Source of the DNA: Siphonodentalium dalli
Lineage: Eukaryota > Mollusca > Scaphopoda > Gadilida > Siphonodentaliidae
Direction of reading: 5' to 3'
Assembly (NCBI GenBank): GCA_032622095.1
Contig: CP136068.1
Location: 188,783,309-188,847,308 of the forward strand
Length of the DNA: 64,000 bases
The stretch's first letter is position 1; each line of letters opens with the position of its first letter. Under the pieces are notes generated by a model. The model was given only the letters and a program-made list of their open reading frames with translations, made no database searches and had not been told where the DNA came from. Shown here piece by piece: positions 1 through 12,400 of the stretch. The translations under genes and the position numbers were made by a program.

Positions 1-1528
1 GTCATTCGGCCAAAAAACATGGCCGCCAGCAGCCATCTTGGGTTTTACTCTTTGCATGACTAAATCCTTTGGCACGGGCTACATGTCGTACCTTTGGTCT
101 GATCTTCATGAAATTTGTCATGAATGTTGACATTGACATGTAGATGGGGAATGAGTCATTTTGGGGTCATTTGGCTAAAAAACATGGCCGCTGGCAGCCA
201 TCTTTGATTTCAAAATTAAATAGATTGGCGCGGTCTACAGGTCGTACTGTTCGTCTGATTATCATGAAATTTGTCATGGATGTTAATAATGACAGGCAGA
301 TGGGAACGAGTCATTTTGGGGTAGTTTGGCCAAAAAACATGGCCGTCATGAGCATCTTGGATTTTAATCTTTGCATGACTAAATCCTTGGCGCGGGCTAC
401 AGGTCGTAGCTTTGGTCGGATCTTCATGAAATTTGTCATGGCTGTTGATCTTGACATGTAAATGGGAACGAGTCCTTTTGGGGTCATTCGGTCAAAAGAC
501 ATGGCCGCCAGCAGCCATCTTGGATTTTACTCTTTACATGACTAAATCCTTTGGCACAGGCTACAGGTACTAACTTTGGTCAGATTATTATGAAATTTGT
601 CATGAATGTTGACATTGACATGTAGATGGGAATGAGTCATTTTGGGGTAATTTGGCCAAAAAACATGGCGGCTGGCAGCCATCTTTGATTTCAAAATTAA
701 ATAGATTGGCGCGGTCTACAGGTCGTACTGTTCGTCTGATTATCATGAAATTTGTCATAGATGTTAATATTGACATGTAGATGGCAACGAGTTATTTTGG
801 GGTCGTTAGGCCAAAAAATATGGCCACCAGTAGCCATCTTGGATTTTACTCTTTGCATGACTAAATCCTTCGGCGCGGGCTACAGGTCGTAGCTTTGGTC
901 GGATCTTCATGAAATTTGTCATGGCTGTTGACCTTGACATGTAAATGGGAACGAGTCCTTTTGGGGTCATTCGGTCAAAAGACATGGCCGCCAGCAGCCA
1001 TCTTGGATTTTACTCTTTGCATGACTAAATCCTTTGGCACAGGCTACAGGTCCAAACTTTGGTCAGATTATTATGAAATTTGTCATGAATGTTGACATTG
1101 ACATGTAGATGGGAATGAGTCATTTTGGGGTAATTTCGCCAAAAAACATGGCCGCTGGCAGCCATCTTTGATTTCAAAATTAAATCGATTGGCGCGGTCT
1201 TCATGTCGTACTGTTCGTCTGATTATCATGAAATTTGTCATGGATGTTAATAATGACAGGCTGATGGGAATGAGTCATTTTGGGGTAGTTCGACCAAAAA
1301 ACATGGCCGTCATGAGCATCTTGGATTTTACTCTTTTCATGACTAAATCCTTTGGTCAGATCATTATGATATTTGTCATGGCTATTGACATGTACAATGT
1401 ACCGTAGATGGGAACGAGTCATTTTGGGGTCGTTTGACCAAAAAACATGGCCGTCAGTGGTCATCTTGGATTTCAAAATTCAATCCATTAGCACGGGCCA
1501 CAGGTCATATCTTTTGTCGGATCATTAT
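1..1528 (-). repeat. pearl-like ~160-bp tandem repeat array (A), open at left edge
   Basis: Imperfect ~160-bp units recur from base 1: the block containing AACATGGCCGCC is seen near 16, 182, 338, 500 and 662. Alternate units end differently (tttactctttgcatgac versus gatttcaaaattaaat), giving a ~320-bp higher-order dimer. The array runs in the opposite orientation to those at 50.6-57.5 kb. Short open frames here are repeat artefacts. The structure, core repeats plus microsatellite border, fits pearl/HINE-type elements of bivalves; that assignment is inference. Confidence 0.85.
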
Positions 1529-3375
1529 TAGCTCAACTTACTTTGTAAGTTTGAGCTATTGCCATGGTTTGGCGTCCGTCGTCCGTGTGTGCGTGTGTCC
1601 CTCAACAATTTCCTTTGGCGCGGGCCACAGGTTGTACCTTTGGTCTGATCTTTATGAAATTTGTCACGAATGTTGACCTTGACATGTAGATGGGAACGAA
1701 TGGCCGCTGGTGGCCATCTTGGATTTCAAAATTCAATCCATTGGCGCGGGCTACAGGTCGTGCTGTTCGTCTTATCGTGAAATTTGTCATGGATGTTAAT
1801 ATTGACATGTAGATGGGAACGAGTGATTTTGGAGTCGTTCAGCCAAAAATCATGGCCACCAGCAGCCATCTTGGATTTTACTCTTTGCATGACTAAATTC
1901 TTTGTCGCGGGCTACAGGTTGTAGCTTTGGTCAGAACTTCATGAAATTTGTCATGGATGTTAACAATGACATGTAGATGGGAACGAGTGATTTTGGGGTC
2001 GTTCGGCCAAAAAACGTGGATTTTACTCTTTGCATGACTAAATCCTTTGGCGCGGGCTACAGGTCGTACCTTTGGTCTGAACCGTCTGATCTTTATTAAA
2101 TTTGTCATGAATGCTGATATTGACATGTAGATGGGAACGAGTCATTTTGGGGTCATCTGGCCAAAAAACATGGCTGCTGGCGGCTATCTTGGATTTCAAA
2201 ATTCAATCCAATGGCGCGGGCTACAGGTCGTACTGTTCGTCTGATAATCATGAAATTTGTCATGGATGTTAATATTGACATGTACAAATGTAGATGGCAA
2301 CGAGTGATTTTGGGGTCGTTCAGCCAAAACACATGGCCGCCAGCAGCCATCTTGGATTTTACTCTTTGCATGACTAAATTCTTTGGCGCGGGCTACAGGT
2401 TGTAGCTTTGGTCAGAACTTCATGAAATTTGTCATGGATGTTAACAATGACATGTAGATGGGAACGAGTGATTTTGGGGTCGTTCGGTCAAAAAACATGG
2501 CCGCCAGCAGCCATCTTGGATTTTACTCTTTGCATGACTAAATCCTTTGGCGCGGGCTACAGGTCGTACCTTTGGTCTGATCTTTATGAAATTTGTTATG
2601 AATGTTGATATTGACATGTAGATGGGAATGAGTCATTTTGGGGTCATACGACCAAAAAACACGGCCACTGGCGGCCATCTTTGATTTCAAAATTCAATCC
2701 ATTGGCACGGGCTACAGGTCGTACTGTTCGTCTGATCATCATGATATTTATCATGGATGTTAATATTAACATGTAGATGGGAACGAGTGTTTTTGGGGTC
2801 ATTTGTCTAAAAAACATGTCCGCCAGCAGCCATATTGGATTTTACTCTTTGCATGACTAAATCCTTTGGTGCGGGCTACAGGTCGTAGCTTTGGTCGGAA
2901 CTTCATGAAATTTGTCATGGATGTTAACAATGACATGTAGATGGGAAACGAGTTATTTTGGGGTCGTTCAGCCGAAAAACATGGCCGCCAGCAGCCATCT
3001 TGGATTTTACTCTTTGCATGACTAAATCCATTGGCACAGGCTACAGGTCGTACCTTTGATCAGATCATTATGAGATTTGTAAAGGCTGTAGATGGGAACA
3101 GTTCATTTTGGGGTAGTTCGGAAAAAAACATGGCTGCCATTGGCCATTTTAGAATTTACTCTTTGCATCAATAAATCCTTTGGCACACCATAATCACCAC
3201 ATCCCTGATCCGATCATTATGAAACCTGTCATGAATGTTGATATTGACATGTACATCTAGTCTTACTTAGACATTTCAATTAGCACCTTTCCTATTACTC
3301 CATTTACTGTCAACCATTAAATCATTCCCCTACTAAGTTGAGCTACAGTGTCATTGACACTTTCATTACATTTGT
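1529..3375 (-). mobile_element. pearl-like element B with both end motifs
   Basis: Read on the minus strand, it begins at about 3375 with a conserved end (gaaagtgtcaatgacactgtagctcaactt), continues through ~160-bp core repeats, and ends at 1530-1610 with a GT/CCGTCC-rich microsatellite and a tagctcaaacttacaaag-type tail. The same two end motifs bound the arrays near 52.5, 53.4 and 55.4 kb. No transposase is encoded, so it would be non-autonomous. Confidence 0.7.
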
Positions 3376-3810
3376 CATGGATGTTAATATTGACATGTAG
3401 ATGGGAAACGAGTAATTTTGGGGTTGTTCGGCCAAAAACATGGCCGCCAGCAGCCATCTTGGATTATACTCTTTGCATGACTAAATTCTTTGTCAAGGGC
3501 TACAAGTCGAATCTTGTATTTTACTCTTTACACAACTAAATCCTTTGACACGGGCTACATGTCGTATCTTTTGTCGGATCATCATGAAATTTGTGAGGGA
3601 TGTTAACAATGACATGTAAATAGGAAGGAGTCTTTTTTGGGTCATTTGCCAAAAAACATGGCTGTCGTGGCCATCTTTGATTTTAATCTTTGCATAACTA
3701 GGCCTTTCAACTTTCCACATTCCTAATCGCTCCATTAACTGTAACACATGAAATTATTCCCTTTCCACGTTAGCTACAGTGCCATTGACACTTTGATAAT
3801 TACATTTCAG
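3376..3810 (-). mobile_element. pearl-like element fragment
   Basis: About two core-repeat units followed by a second copy of the end motif at 3765-3800 (agctacagtgccattgacactt). This is an abutting, truncated relative of element B. Confidence 0.55.
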
Positions 3811-3949
3811 TCAATTCACATTTTCAGCTGCATATACATGTATATGTAAACCAATTTCATCATTAAAGAAATTGCAAATTCATCGTTGATTCCATCATCT
3901 CAATATTTCATTAAAGTGAGACTTTATGTTCACACATTGATTCATTCAG

Positions 3950-4310
3950 GCAACATTTTCTCCATTTCTACACTGTTCATTGCATTGATCGTCTTCAATG
4001 GGGATAATCTATAATTCTATATGTATATCATCGTTAACTATTAAAGTGACATTTCTCTTCCACCCAATCGATATTGCATTAAAATGACGCTTCATATTCA
4101 TTACACTTCATTCAATAATTTCTGTTTCTACATCACTTATTGCATTGATTGCCTTCAGGTAAGCTAAGCTATGTCCGACTCAAATATTAAAGTGACGCAT
4201 CATATTCACTACACTTCATTCAATAATGTCTTTTTCTACATAGTTTACATGTATTGCATTGATTGCCTGCAGCTAAGGTAATCTATGTCCGACTCAAATA
4301 ATACAAATAT
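3950..4310. repeat. ~106-bp tandem repeat, two clear copies and one decayed
   Basis: A block with cacttcattcaataat, tattgcattgattgcc and atgtccgactcaaata occurs at 4090-4195 and again at 4196-4305. A weaker relative lies at 3950-4075. No coding potential seen. Confidence 0.6.
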
Positions 4311-4384
4311 TAAAGGCATTCCATTTCCATCCATTAATTCTAAGGAAACTTCTGCTGTGATATATATATGTATATTTGCATACA

Positions 4385-4925
4385 GGGTACTACATGTGCT
4401 ACACCACTCGGATAAATGTCTGTCATCACACTAAAATACCATGTTATAACTTGAATTGATATATTCGTAATCGTATATAGTCACCAATAGCTGGGTTACT
4501 ACCGTAGTACCTGACATTGCCCATCTAGCGAACTATTCAAACCCAACAGGCCTGGTTGATTTCGCTGTGGGATGATGGTTCACTTCCATCCTCAAGCTAA
4601 TTATGCCATTTCATGGCATAATTTTGTTCTGACGTGCAGGGGTAGATATGCTTGAGGCCCCACCACAGTTCAATTCACACCAGGTTCTCAGCTATTATTA
4701 TCTTATGTTCGAACTTTACTCAAGTTTGGACTGATCATAACCATGATTTTAATGCTGGGTTTGAATAGTTCACTATATGGGCAATGTCCGTTACTACGGT
4801 GATAACCCGGCTATTGGTGACTATATACGATTACGAATATATCAATCCAAGTTCTAGCATGGTATTTGTGTGACGACACAGACATTTCTCCGAGTGGTGT
4901 ATTACATGAAGTACCCTGTACGGAA
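4385..4925. mobile_element. ~540-bp foldback (palindromic) element
   Basis: The arm at 4385-4552 returns as an inverted copy at 4755-4925. Both contain the reciprocal stretches for gtatatagtcaccaatagc and gaactattcaaaccca. The spacer at 4553-4754 is unrelated. This is the shape of a non-autonomous DNA transposon; no transposase is present. Confidence 0.75.
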
Positions 4926-5530
4926 CATCCTATAATTATTGTAACATTGAACTTAATGATCAACTTGGTGGTTGCTCCATTACGTGTCACGTACGATCAT
5001 ATTATTTCTGTTTATGCAATATTTTGTTATATAGCACTATAATTAGAGGACAGTTAATCCTGCTTCAACATTTTGTCGTAAAAATACGGTCTTGTTAAGG
5101 AAGTTTCTGTATTCCCGCAATATGGATTAAAATTGAAGTGGTAATGAAATTGAAAATAATTAAATATAATCTGTTATAAATACAAATAAAATAACTCATA
5201 AAAAATAAAATAATAATAATTATAGGGCCATCCACATGGGACAAGTTGCCTCAGACACGTGAGACAAGTCTGTCCGAAGTCACCCCAAAATCACTGCCGG
5301 GAGGAGTTGTCTCCACTCTCCAGCCCTAATCGTCACAGATCCGAGTCTGAGCTGGGGAAAAGTTGTAGTTTGTGGTTGTATTTGGGACTTTCAGTTTTGT
5401 TTATTGTTGTTTATGTATACATATGATGAAATGATTTGTATATGCCCGTTTGAAAAAACGGTTGTATTATGCAAATGGTTTGTCCGTCCGTACGTCCGTT
5501 TTTTGTTTTGTGATACACTAACAGCGACTC
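4926..5530. other. AT-rich stretch with no recognised gene
   Basis: Long A/T tracts such as 5140-5220 and no credible exon on either strand. Confidence 0.5.
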
Positions 5531-5559
5531 ACCCCAGGATGAGTTCGGCATCAGTAGAA

Positions 5560-6130
5560 TTATTATACCCCCACTTTCGAAGAAAATGTGGGGTATACTG
5601 GATTGACTGAGTCAGTCCGTCCGTCCGTCTGTCCGTCACGCTTTCTCCCTCCGTGTGTCCGTCCGTCCGTCCGACCTCATAACTCGAACAACTATGAACC
5701 GATTTCAATAATTTTATGTATGCAATCTCCATAGGACTGTCTCTCCGCATGATGCTAATTGCGGTTCGGTCCGAAATTCTGTCCGACTTAATAACTTTAA
5801 CAAATATGAACCGATTTCAATAATTTTTGGTATACATGCTTCTCACAATACCCTCTCTACATGATGTGGCTAGGGATTGCCTCAGACTGTTTTTCGTAAT
5901 ATTACACTTCATTTTCGACCTATTTTGACTTAGAAAATTCTGTCTGACTTAATAACTTTAACAAATATGAACCGATTTGAATAATTTTTTCTGTACAAGC
6001 TTCTTGTGACACCATATCGATATTATTAGTCCAAATTTTTCTTTAAAGTTAAAAATATTTTTTGTTGAGTTTACGGATAATGCGGGTTGAATTTGCCACG
6101 GTGGGGGTATGCTAGCACTCGAGTGCACAC
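5560..6130. repeat. interspersed repeat with GTCC microsatellite
   Basis: It opens with tatacccccactttcgaag at about 5566, carries GTCCGTCC runs at 5610-5680, has three diverged internal repeats (ataactttaacaaatatgaaccgattt at 5780-5970), and closes with gtgggggtatgctagcactc at 6103. The closing motif also occurs on the opposite strand at 60930-60990, so the family is dispersed. Confidence 0.55.
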
Positions 6131-6385
6131 CTCTTGTTCATATCTATATATATTAATTTGTAATATATATCAATATAAACATTTAAATAATGGCATGATC
6201 AGAATCCTACTTATGTCCAGCTCTCATTTTCCAATACCAATTAAGGAACTCACGTTCAGTGTGTGCCACTAACGGTGACTCATCCCAAGGCGAGTTGGGC
6301 ATATGAGGATTCATCATGTCATTCTATAGCAATATACCTAATTTATAATTTTCAATCAATCTGAACAGCTGTTGCATTTATAAAT

Positions 6386-7143
6386 CTGCAGTTCACTGGT
6401 ATACATATGGTGAACCCATGTTTCACATTCTTCTGCAGTTCATTGGTATACATATGGTGAACCCATGTTTCACATTCATCTGCAGTTCACTGGTATACAT
6501 ATGGTGAACCCATGTTTCACATTCATCTGCAGTTCACTGGTATACATATGGTGAACCCATGTTTCACATTCATCTGCAGTTCACTGGTATACATATGGTG
6601 AACCCATGTTTCACATTCATCTGCAGTTCTCTGGTATACATATGGTGAACCCATGTTTCACATTCTTCTGCAGTTCACTGGTATACATATGGTGAACCCA
6701 TGTTTCACATTCATCTGCAGTTCACTGGTATACATATGGTGAACCCATGTTTCACATTCATCTGCAGTTCTCTGGTATACATATGGTGAACCCATGTTTC
6801 ACATTCATCTGCAGATCACTGGTATACATATGGTGAACCCATGTTTCACATTCATCTGCAGTTCTCTGGTATACATATGGTGAACCCATGTTTCACATTC
6901 TTCTGCAGTTCACTGGTATACATATGGTGAACCCATGTTTCACATTCATCTGCAGTTCACTGGTATACATATGGTGAACCCATGTTTCACATTCATCTGC
7001 AGTTCACTGGTATACATATGGTGAACCCATGTTTCACATTCATCTGCAGTTCACTGGTATACATATGGTGAACCCATGTTTCACATTCATCTGCAGTTCT
7101 CTGGTATACATATGGTGAACCCATGTTTCACATTCATCTGCAG
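6386..7143. repeat. 47-bp tandem array, 16 copies
   Basis: Units start with ctgcagttcactggtataca, with starts at 6386, 6433 and 6480 and the last boundary at 7138, i.e. 16 units of 47 bp. Units are almost identical: ttcac alternates with ttctc, and cattcat with cattctt. Such homogeneity indicates recent expansion or conversion. Confidence 0.95.
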
Positions 7144-7207
7144 AGCATTCTACCGTGTCATCACATATATTTGGCAAACAACATAATGTTAAAGGCCCAC
7201 TTAATTT

Positions 7208-7501
7208 TTGAACCCCCAAATTACATTGTATAAAACATATGTCATATTATATACCATGAACCCCCAGATTACATTATATAAAACATATGTCATATTATAT
7301 ACCATGAACCCCCAGATTACATTATATAAAACATATGTCATATTATATACCATGAACCCCCAGATTACATTATATAAAACATATGTCATATTATATACCA
7401 TGAACCCCCAGATTACATTATATAAAACATTTGTCATATTATATACCATGAACCCCCAGATTACATTATATAAAACATATGTCATATTATATACCATTTG
7501 A
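7208..7501. repeat. 48-bp tandem array, 6 copies
   Basis: The unit contains aacccccagattacattata and catatgtcatattatatacc. Because 48 is a multiple of three and the unit lacks stops in some frames, it produces long periodic open frames on both strands with a 16-residue period. These are not considered genes. Confidence 0.95.
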
Positions 7502-8189
7502 AAGAGGAAGCTCCAAGACATTGTATTATCCACTTATCCGGTGTAATACACCGTTCATCTGGATTGAAGTAAAAATCATTATTATTTTCAATGCAGTGGG
7601 ATAACTCTATATATTAAAGATAGAGTTCTTCCCCTTCAACAGTTTTCTATTTCTCTGTGGGCATCCTCTGATGTTTCAAATAGTGATGAATTATAGTATT
7701 TTAAGCATATTTTATGGCATCGATTGTTATTAAAACCGTATATCAAGTCACTATAAAAAAAATAATCAGTGACTCGAAAATTAAGTGGGCCTTTAATACA
7801 TGTTTCTTACTGAGTTACAATTACTTCTTCCTTGAAGGGAATATGGAGAAGCATTTGTGTTCTTAACAATCTAAAAGGTGTAGGTGTAGTTGAACATTAA
7901 TAAAAGAAGTGTTACCTGTTTTTTGGGTCATAAAAATTCAACTAGAAATTCTACAGCGAATATACCATAATTGACGGAGTTGGCCTGCTACTGGACGCTG
8001 GGTATGATAATGGTGTTGTTGTAGTTGTTGTTGAGTTGTCCTAGTTGGATTGTCATGGATGCTGACAGTTTATTTTTGAAATCACTGTCAAATATTCTTA
8101 CTTGGTTCCAGTGTGGTGGTTTGTTCTTATTTATCTTATTTGATGTGTCTATTTCTTCTAGGTAGTTATACAGTAGTGCCCTAAGTAAT
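7502..8189. other. no recognised gene
   Basis: AT-rich, with a small inverted pair around 7600-7630. Nothing coding is supported. Confidence 0.45.
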
Positions 8190-8365
8190 TGACCCCTTAA
8201 CCACATCAGAACTATGGGTATTTTTTCAGTATTTAGTCGGAAATATGGCTTGTTGCCATTCATCGGAAAGCTCTCACTGAGATGAATGGCAACAAGCCAT
8301 ATTTCCGACTAAATCCTGAAAAGTTACCCATAGTTCTGCTGTGATTAAGGAGCCGATTACTTAGA
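8190..8365. mobile_element. hairpin MITE, copy 1
   Basis: The arms at 8200-8265 and 8280-8355 are inverted copies around a short loop (ctctcactga). Arm text such as cggaaatatggcttgttgcc is repeated as its complement. A second member of the family is at 54405-54600, which supports mobility. Confidence 0.75.
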
Positions 8366-8368
8366 GCA

Positions 8369-8749
8369 TTACAGTAGGTTACTGAGGTATGTTACTGTTG
8401 GCTTTGTTGATGGTACATGTAATAGATTACTAGCTGTTGATTCCTTTTCATTCAGTTCAGCCATTTGTGTTTCGAAGATGAGATTGGAAATCTTATGCTT
8501 GAGTTGGTTTTGTGATTTTTTGGAAAAGCTCCTCATTGTTGAGGCCAAATGCTCTCCAAATAGATGGCACTCGTCTTTTACAATCTCCACAGGCTTTGGC
8601 CGATTTGCGAGAGTTTTTGCAAAAGTGTCTAGAATTTCTAGCTCCCTGTCATCCCTCTTAGCTCTCACCCGCTTTGCCCTACTCGGAGTGCTTATATCTG
8701 CTTGTGTGTCAAATATCTCCTCTTCCTCTTCCAGCAAATCAGTATCCAT
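8369..8749 (-). CDS. BESS-domain protein, terminal exon or fragment
   Basis: A 126-residue open frame. It starts with an acidic run (MDTDLLEEEEEIFDTQ), followed by a basic patch (SRAKRVRAKRDDRE), then residues ~62-100 (HLFGEHLASTMRSFSKKSQ...LKHKISNLIFE) with the spacing and hydrophobic pattern of the BESS protein-interaction motif, usually found C-terminal to a MADF DNA-binding domain in nuclear proteins. No MADF domain is present. An in-frame stop lies ~30 bases upstream, with an AG that could be a splice acceptor, so this is best read as a last exon of a host gene or of a transposon accessory gene. Low complexity gives room for error. Confidence 0.45.
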   Translation of the reverse strand: MDTDLLEEEEEIFDTQADISTPSRAKRVRAKRDDRELEILDTFAKTLANRPKPVEIVKDECHLFGEHLASTMRSFSKKSQNQLKHKISNLIFETQMAELNEKESTASNLLHVPSTKPTVTYLSNLL

Positions 8750-9461
8750 GGGTAATACATCATTGGATAGTCCATATAATGGCTATCCAGGCTGTTGTTA
8801 AATTCATATACACTTTCTCCCATAATCACCTCTGATTGTAGAATGTTCTATATTTCTGTTATGGTTACACTGGTGTAAATAGGGTTCGGAGTGACATCTA
8901 GCGGGTGTGGGAGGAATATATAGGAGAGAATGAAATAAGCACTGGGCCTAATAATCACCTCTTCCCTATGATTTCCCATAGGTAAAATAGCCATTGGCTC
9001 AGGAATTAACTCTTTAAAGAGAAGTTTGAATTTTTTGTTGTGGTCTAAAATATGACAGTATTTTTTTATGCGGATCTGTATGTTTCCGATAACGGAGGGA
9101 AAAAATTAGGGTAGGTAGGTAGGGAAATTTTTATTTTTTATTTTATTTTGATATTTTCTATCCAGCTTCAGAAATATTGAACTACCTCGACCGAAATGAC
9201 ATAAAATGCCAACTCGGGTTGAGGGGAAAGTATTACTTGATCAACACGGTGGAAATATACATTAAGATTGATAAAAGATCAAACTTACTTCATGCTTATA
9301 AAGTATGTTTTTTATTATTCACATTCCATATTTTCATAAATTTGGCTATAAACTTGGTACGAAATTCATGTCGCTAACTTTTTATAAGAATTTAACACAT
9401 AATACTGCCATTATACCGTACTTGTATTGTGACGACTACATCCCATTGTCTGGAGGTAGTC
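8750..9461. other. no recognised gene
   Basis: Mixed AT-rich sequence between the BESS frame and the foldback element. Open frames at 9177-9550 are short and run into the repeat arm. Confidence 0.4.
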
Positions 9462-12400
9462 ATAGTGTGGTCGTCAGAGGGTTCGACCCGGAAGAAATTG
9501 GTATAGAAGCGGTTTTGGTGTCATTCGACGCGAGAGAATCTCGTGTATAACATATCTAAAATCCGCTTTGGGCAAAATTCAGGATCCAAGATGGCGTCCA
9601 ACATGGCTGCCGTTAGTCAAAAGATACTCTGACTGAGATTAATTCGATAACAGTGAGAACAAATGTTGTCATATGTATACAAATGTATACATTTTTGCAA
9701 AGGTAAAATGTTGTGCCACCTGTTTATGGCAAAAATGGAACCCATCGTCCCAGATGGCCGCCAAAATGGCGGCCTAAACTCGAACATTTGAAGTTTTTGC
9801 CTAATATCTTAAAGATCAATTCCTGTTGTTTGATAATGGTTCAGACTGGCGACATTGATTAGTCATATTCATGTTAATTCATCATTGGAGCAATGAAAGA
9901 TACCATAAATGGGGTCCCAGACTCATCTACACCCTCAAAAATTCGATTTTACAGAACACGGTATAAAATTCCACAAAACTCTCCATTGTGATTACAGTCA
10001 TATATCAACAAGAAATGGACAGAACTGTACAATGTAAGTTGGGCATACCAATACCTATAAATACTCCAATTCAATGAAACCCAAATTGGCGCTTTGTCTC
10101 AAAATGGCTGCCAAAATGGTGGTCAAAATATGGAAAATGGCGGATATTGATCACAGTGTCATTCAATCCATTATAAGTAGTGGTTGATGAATAAAATTGA
10201 CTAAATAAATACGAATGTATACCTCTTTATGATGCCATTATGCTAGCTCTATGTAAAAACTTAAAAATCAGTACCAAAAATGGCCACCCGATGTGAAAAA
10301 TACTATTTTCTATCACTTCTGTTTATCACTTGTTGCTCTCTGAACTGGGAAACAATGGGTATATTCTTTCAAGGATCATTACAGCAATGACATTTCTAAT
10401 AGATTAGATCATAGTTTACTCCGGTCCTTCACTAATAAGTTATAACGAATGCGGTATGAAATTTAACCAAAATCGACTTTGGGGTTTCTGGTCACATTTG
10501 ATATTTAGGGATGAGCAGATCTTGTCTACAAAATAATTGATCGTTTCTTTTATTTGTGAACATTCCATCTCAAATAGACCAAAAGAAACATTAAATTTTA
10601 TCTAATATGGCTTCCAAAACGAAAATGGTAGACGCTGCCCAGCTTATCACATAATGGAAGTTGTGAGTGGTGGATGCAGTTGATAGTTGGCTCATATACA
10701 TCAAAACTATTTATTTTCAATCTTTTGGTGGCTTCCCGCGGGTTGACAAAATCTCGACTCGTCAGTGCTATAATGTCGTATATCCATTATGGCGGGAAAT
10801 GAGTATTTGATACCATTCGAATCGTGAGAAAAAATCCAATCCGATGGGCCAAACTGTCCTTGCATTAGATGACAAATATTCGCACAAACCAGTGAAGCAA
10901 ATGTCGTATCTCCAGCTATCTTTACAATTATTCGCGCTATGAGGTCGTATGTCCAACAGCAGCCAATCGGACGCTTCATGTTGTCCACGTGACTTCTGTT
11001 TTGTGTTTGTGAATTCTAAAATGTGTGCTATATGGCAGTATCTCCATGTTAGTCACGTGATCATTTGGTGATTTAAATTTTGTGATTGTTCCACACATTT
11101 CTGAATGATGATGCACATGGGTGAATTTTCATAGTGTAGAATAGGCACTTTTTGGTTCATAGACACATGCGATTGCCACCATATTTAGCTTAATCAGCAT
11201 TTATTAGCACAACTTCATTATAGCACGGAAACGAATCGTCGCTGGCATACGCTAAATGTCATATCTCCAAAAAAGCTATTGTTTTTTAAAAGAAAACGAG
11301 GGAATAAACAGAAAACAATATGTGGTTCAATGAACAGCTAATGTCAGTTTTCATTGGGATTAATACAACAATACGTCATGCTTTGTCAACATTAGGAGAA
11401 ATGTTGTCTAAAAACTTCAACCTTCATTTTCTCGGAAAGTTGAAAATGTGGGTTACATTATAGCACTGATGCGACGAAATATGAACTATTCGGGCTCGGC
11501 CATCATTTTCAAGTTTCAAGCTGGAACTAAATGTAGCCCATGGATTCCCCATTTCGACATGTAAGAAAAGTAGTTTTACTCTGATCTCTTCCCAGATATC
11601 AACTCTCCGGTAAATGGTGATCTCTTATGTTCTAGAAAATACGTGTGCCAAATACATATATGTATGAAGAAACTATCCCCATACATTGTTTACACATCGA
11701 CTCCGTAAGTATGTGGAGGTTTTCTTGGACAAGCAGGATTTTCAAACCTCGAAACCGTCCGTACAAACAATAAAAGTTAATAGGAAATGACGTTGGATGT
11801 AGGTCTAGAGTACGTCGTCCGCATGAAATAGTTTTCGTGTCATTAATTTGCACATATTTCGTGCTCTGATGAGCATGGATGAACGCCTTATGTGGCAGTT
11901 TGATTGTCTAACATCCGGAAAATAACCTGTTAATTGTTCACATTTCTTAGACAAACATGTTGTTAATCACCATGTTCATGTGGCATTTCTATCCAATGAC
12001 AACCTTGAAATGCCAGTTAATCAAGCTAAATGGTTGATACCTTTACGCCTACGGGTCAGATCCAGCCGTGACGCACATTGTGTCTACATATCATTGATGA
12101 AATTCACTAAATGTGTAGAAGATATAGGTGCGTCTATATATGTACTAGAATGTTTCTATCCACATGTATATACCCACAATCGCATGACACGGAATTGTCA
12201 CATAAAGTTTGAAGGGTATACAACGTACGTGCGAATTTTCATTTTTCCTCTTGATATTGAAGAAAATAATTTTACTTTGAAACTCCCCAGCTCCGATAAC
12301 CAACTTGCCCACCAATTAAGTAAACCCCAGATTATTCGCTTTTCCCTCCTGTCCTTTTCACTTTCGCCAGCACTGGAAAACCTATTATAGCCTGATGCTT

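Noticed and set aside
144-2405. Many 60-105-codon open frames on both strands with recurring residue patterns
   Set aside because: They follow the ~160-bp repeat and appear in all orientations; no domain or splice structure supports coding.
4385-4925. LTR retrotransposon remnant
   Set aside because: The repeats are inverted, not direct, and there is no primer-binding site or gag/pol.
6386-7143. Possible CRISPR array because of regular 47-bp spacing
   Set aside because: Units are contiguous and nearly identical, with no variable spacers and a eukaryotic context.
7201-7533. Periodic 97- and 110-codon open frames on opposite strands
   Set aside because: Produced by the 48-bp tandem unit, whose length is divisible by three.
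9450-9500. tRNA-like or SINE-head segment (gggttcgaccc)
   Set aside because: No cloverleaf can be drawn and no A box fits; it belongs to the foldback arm.
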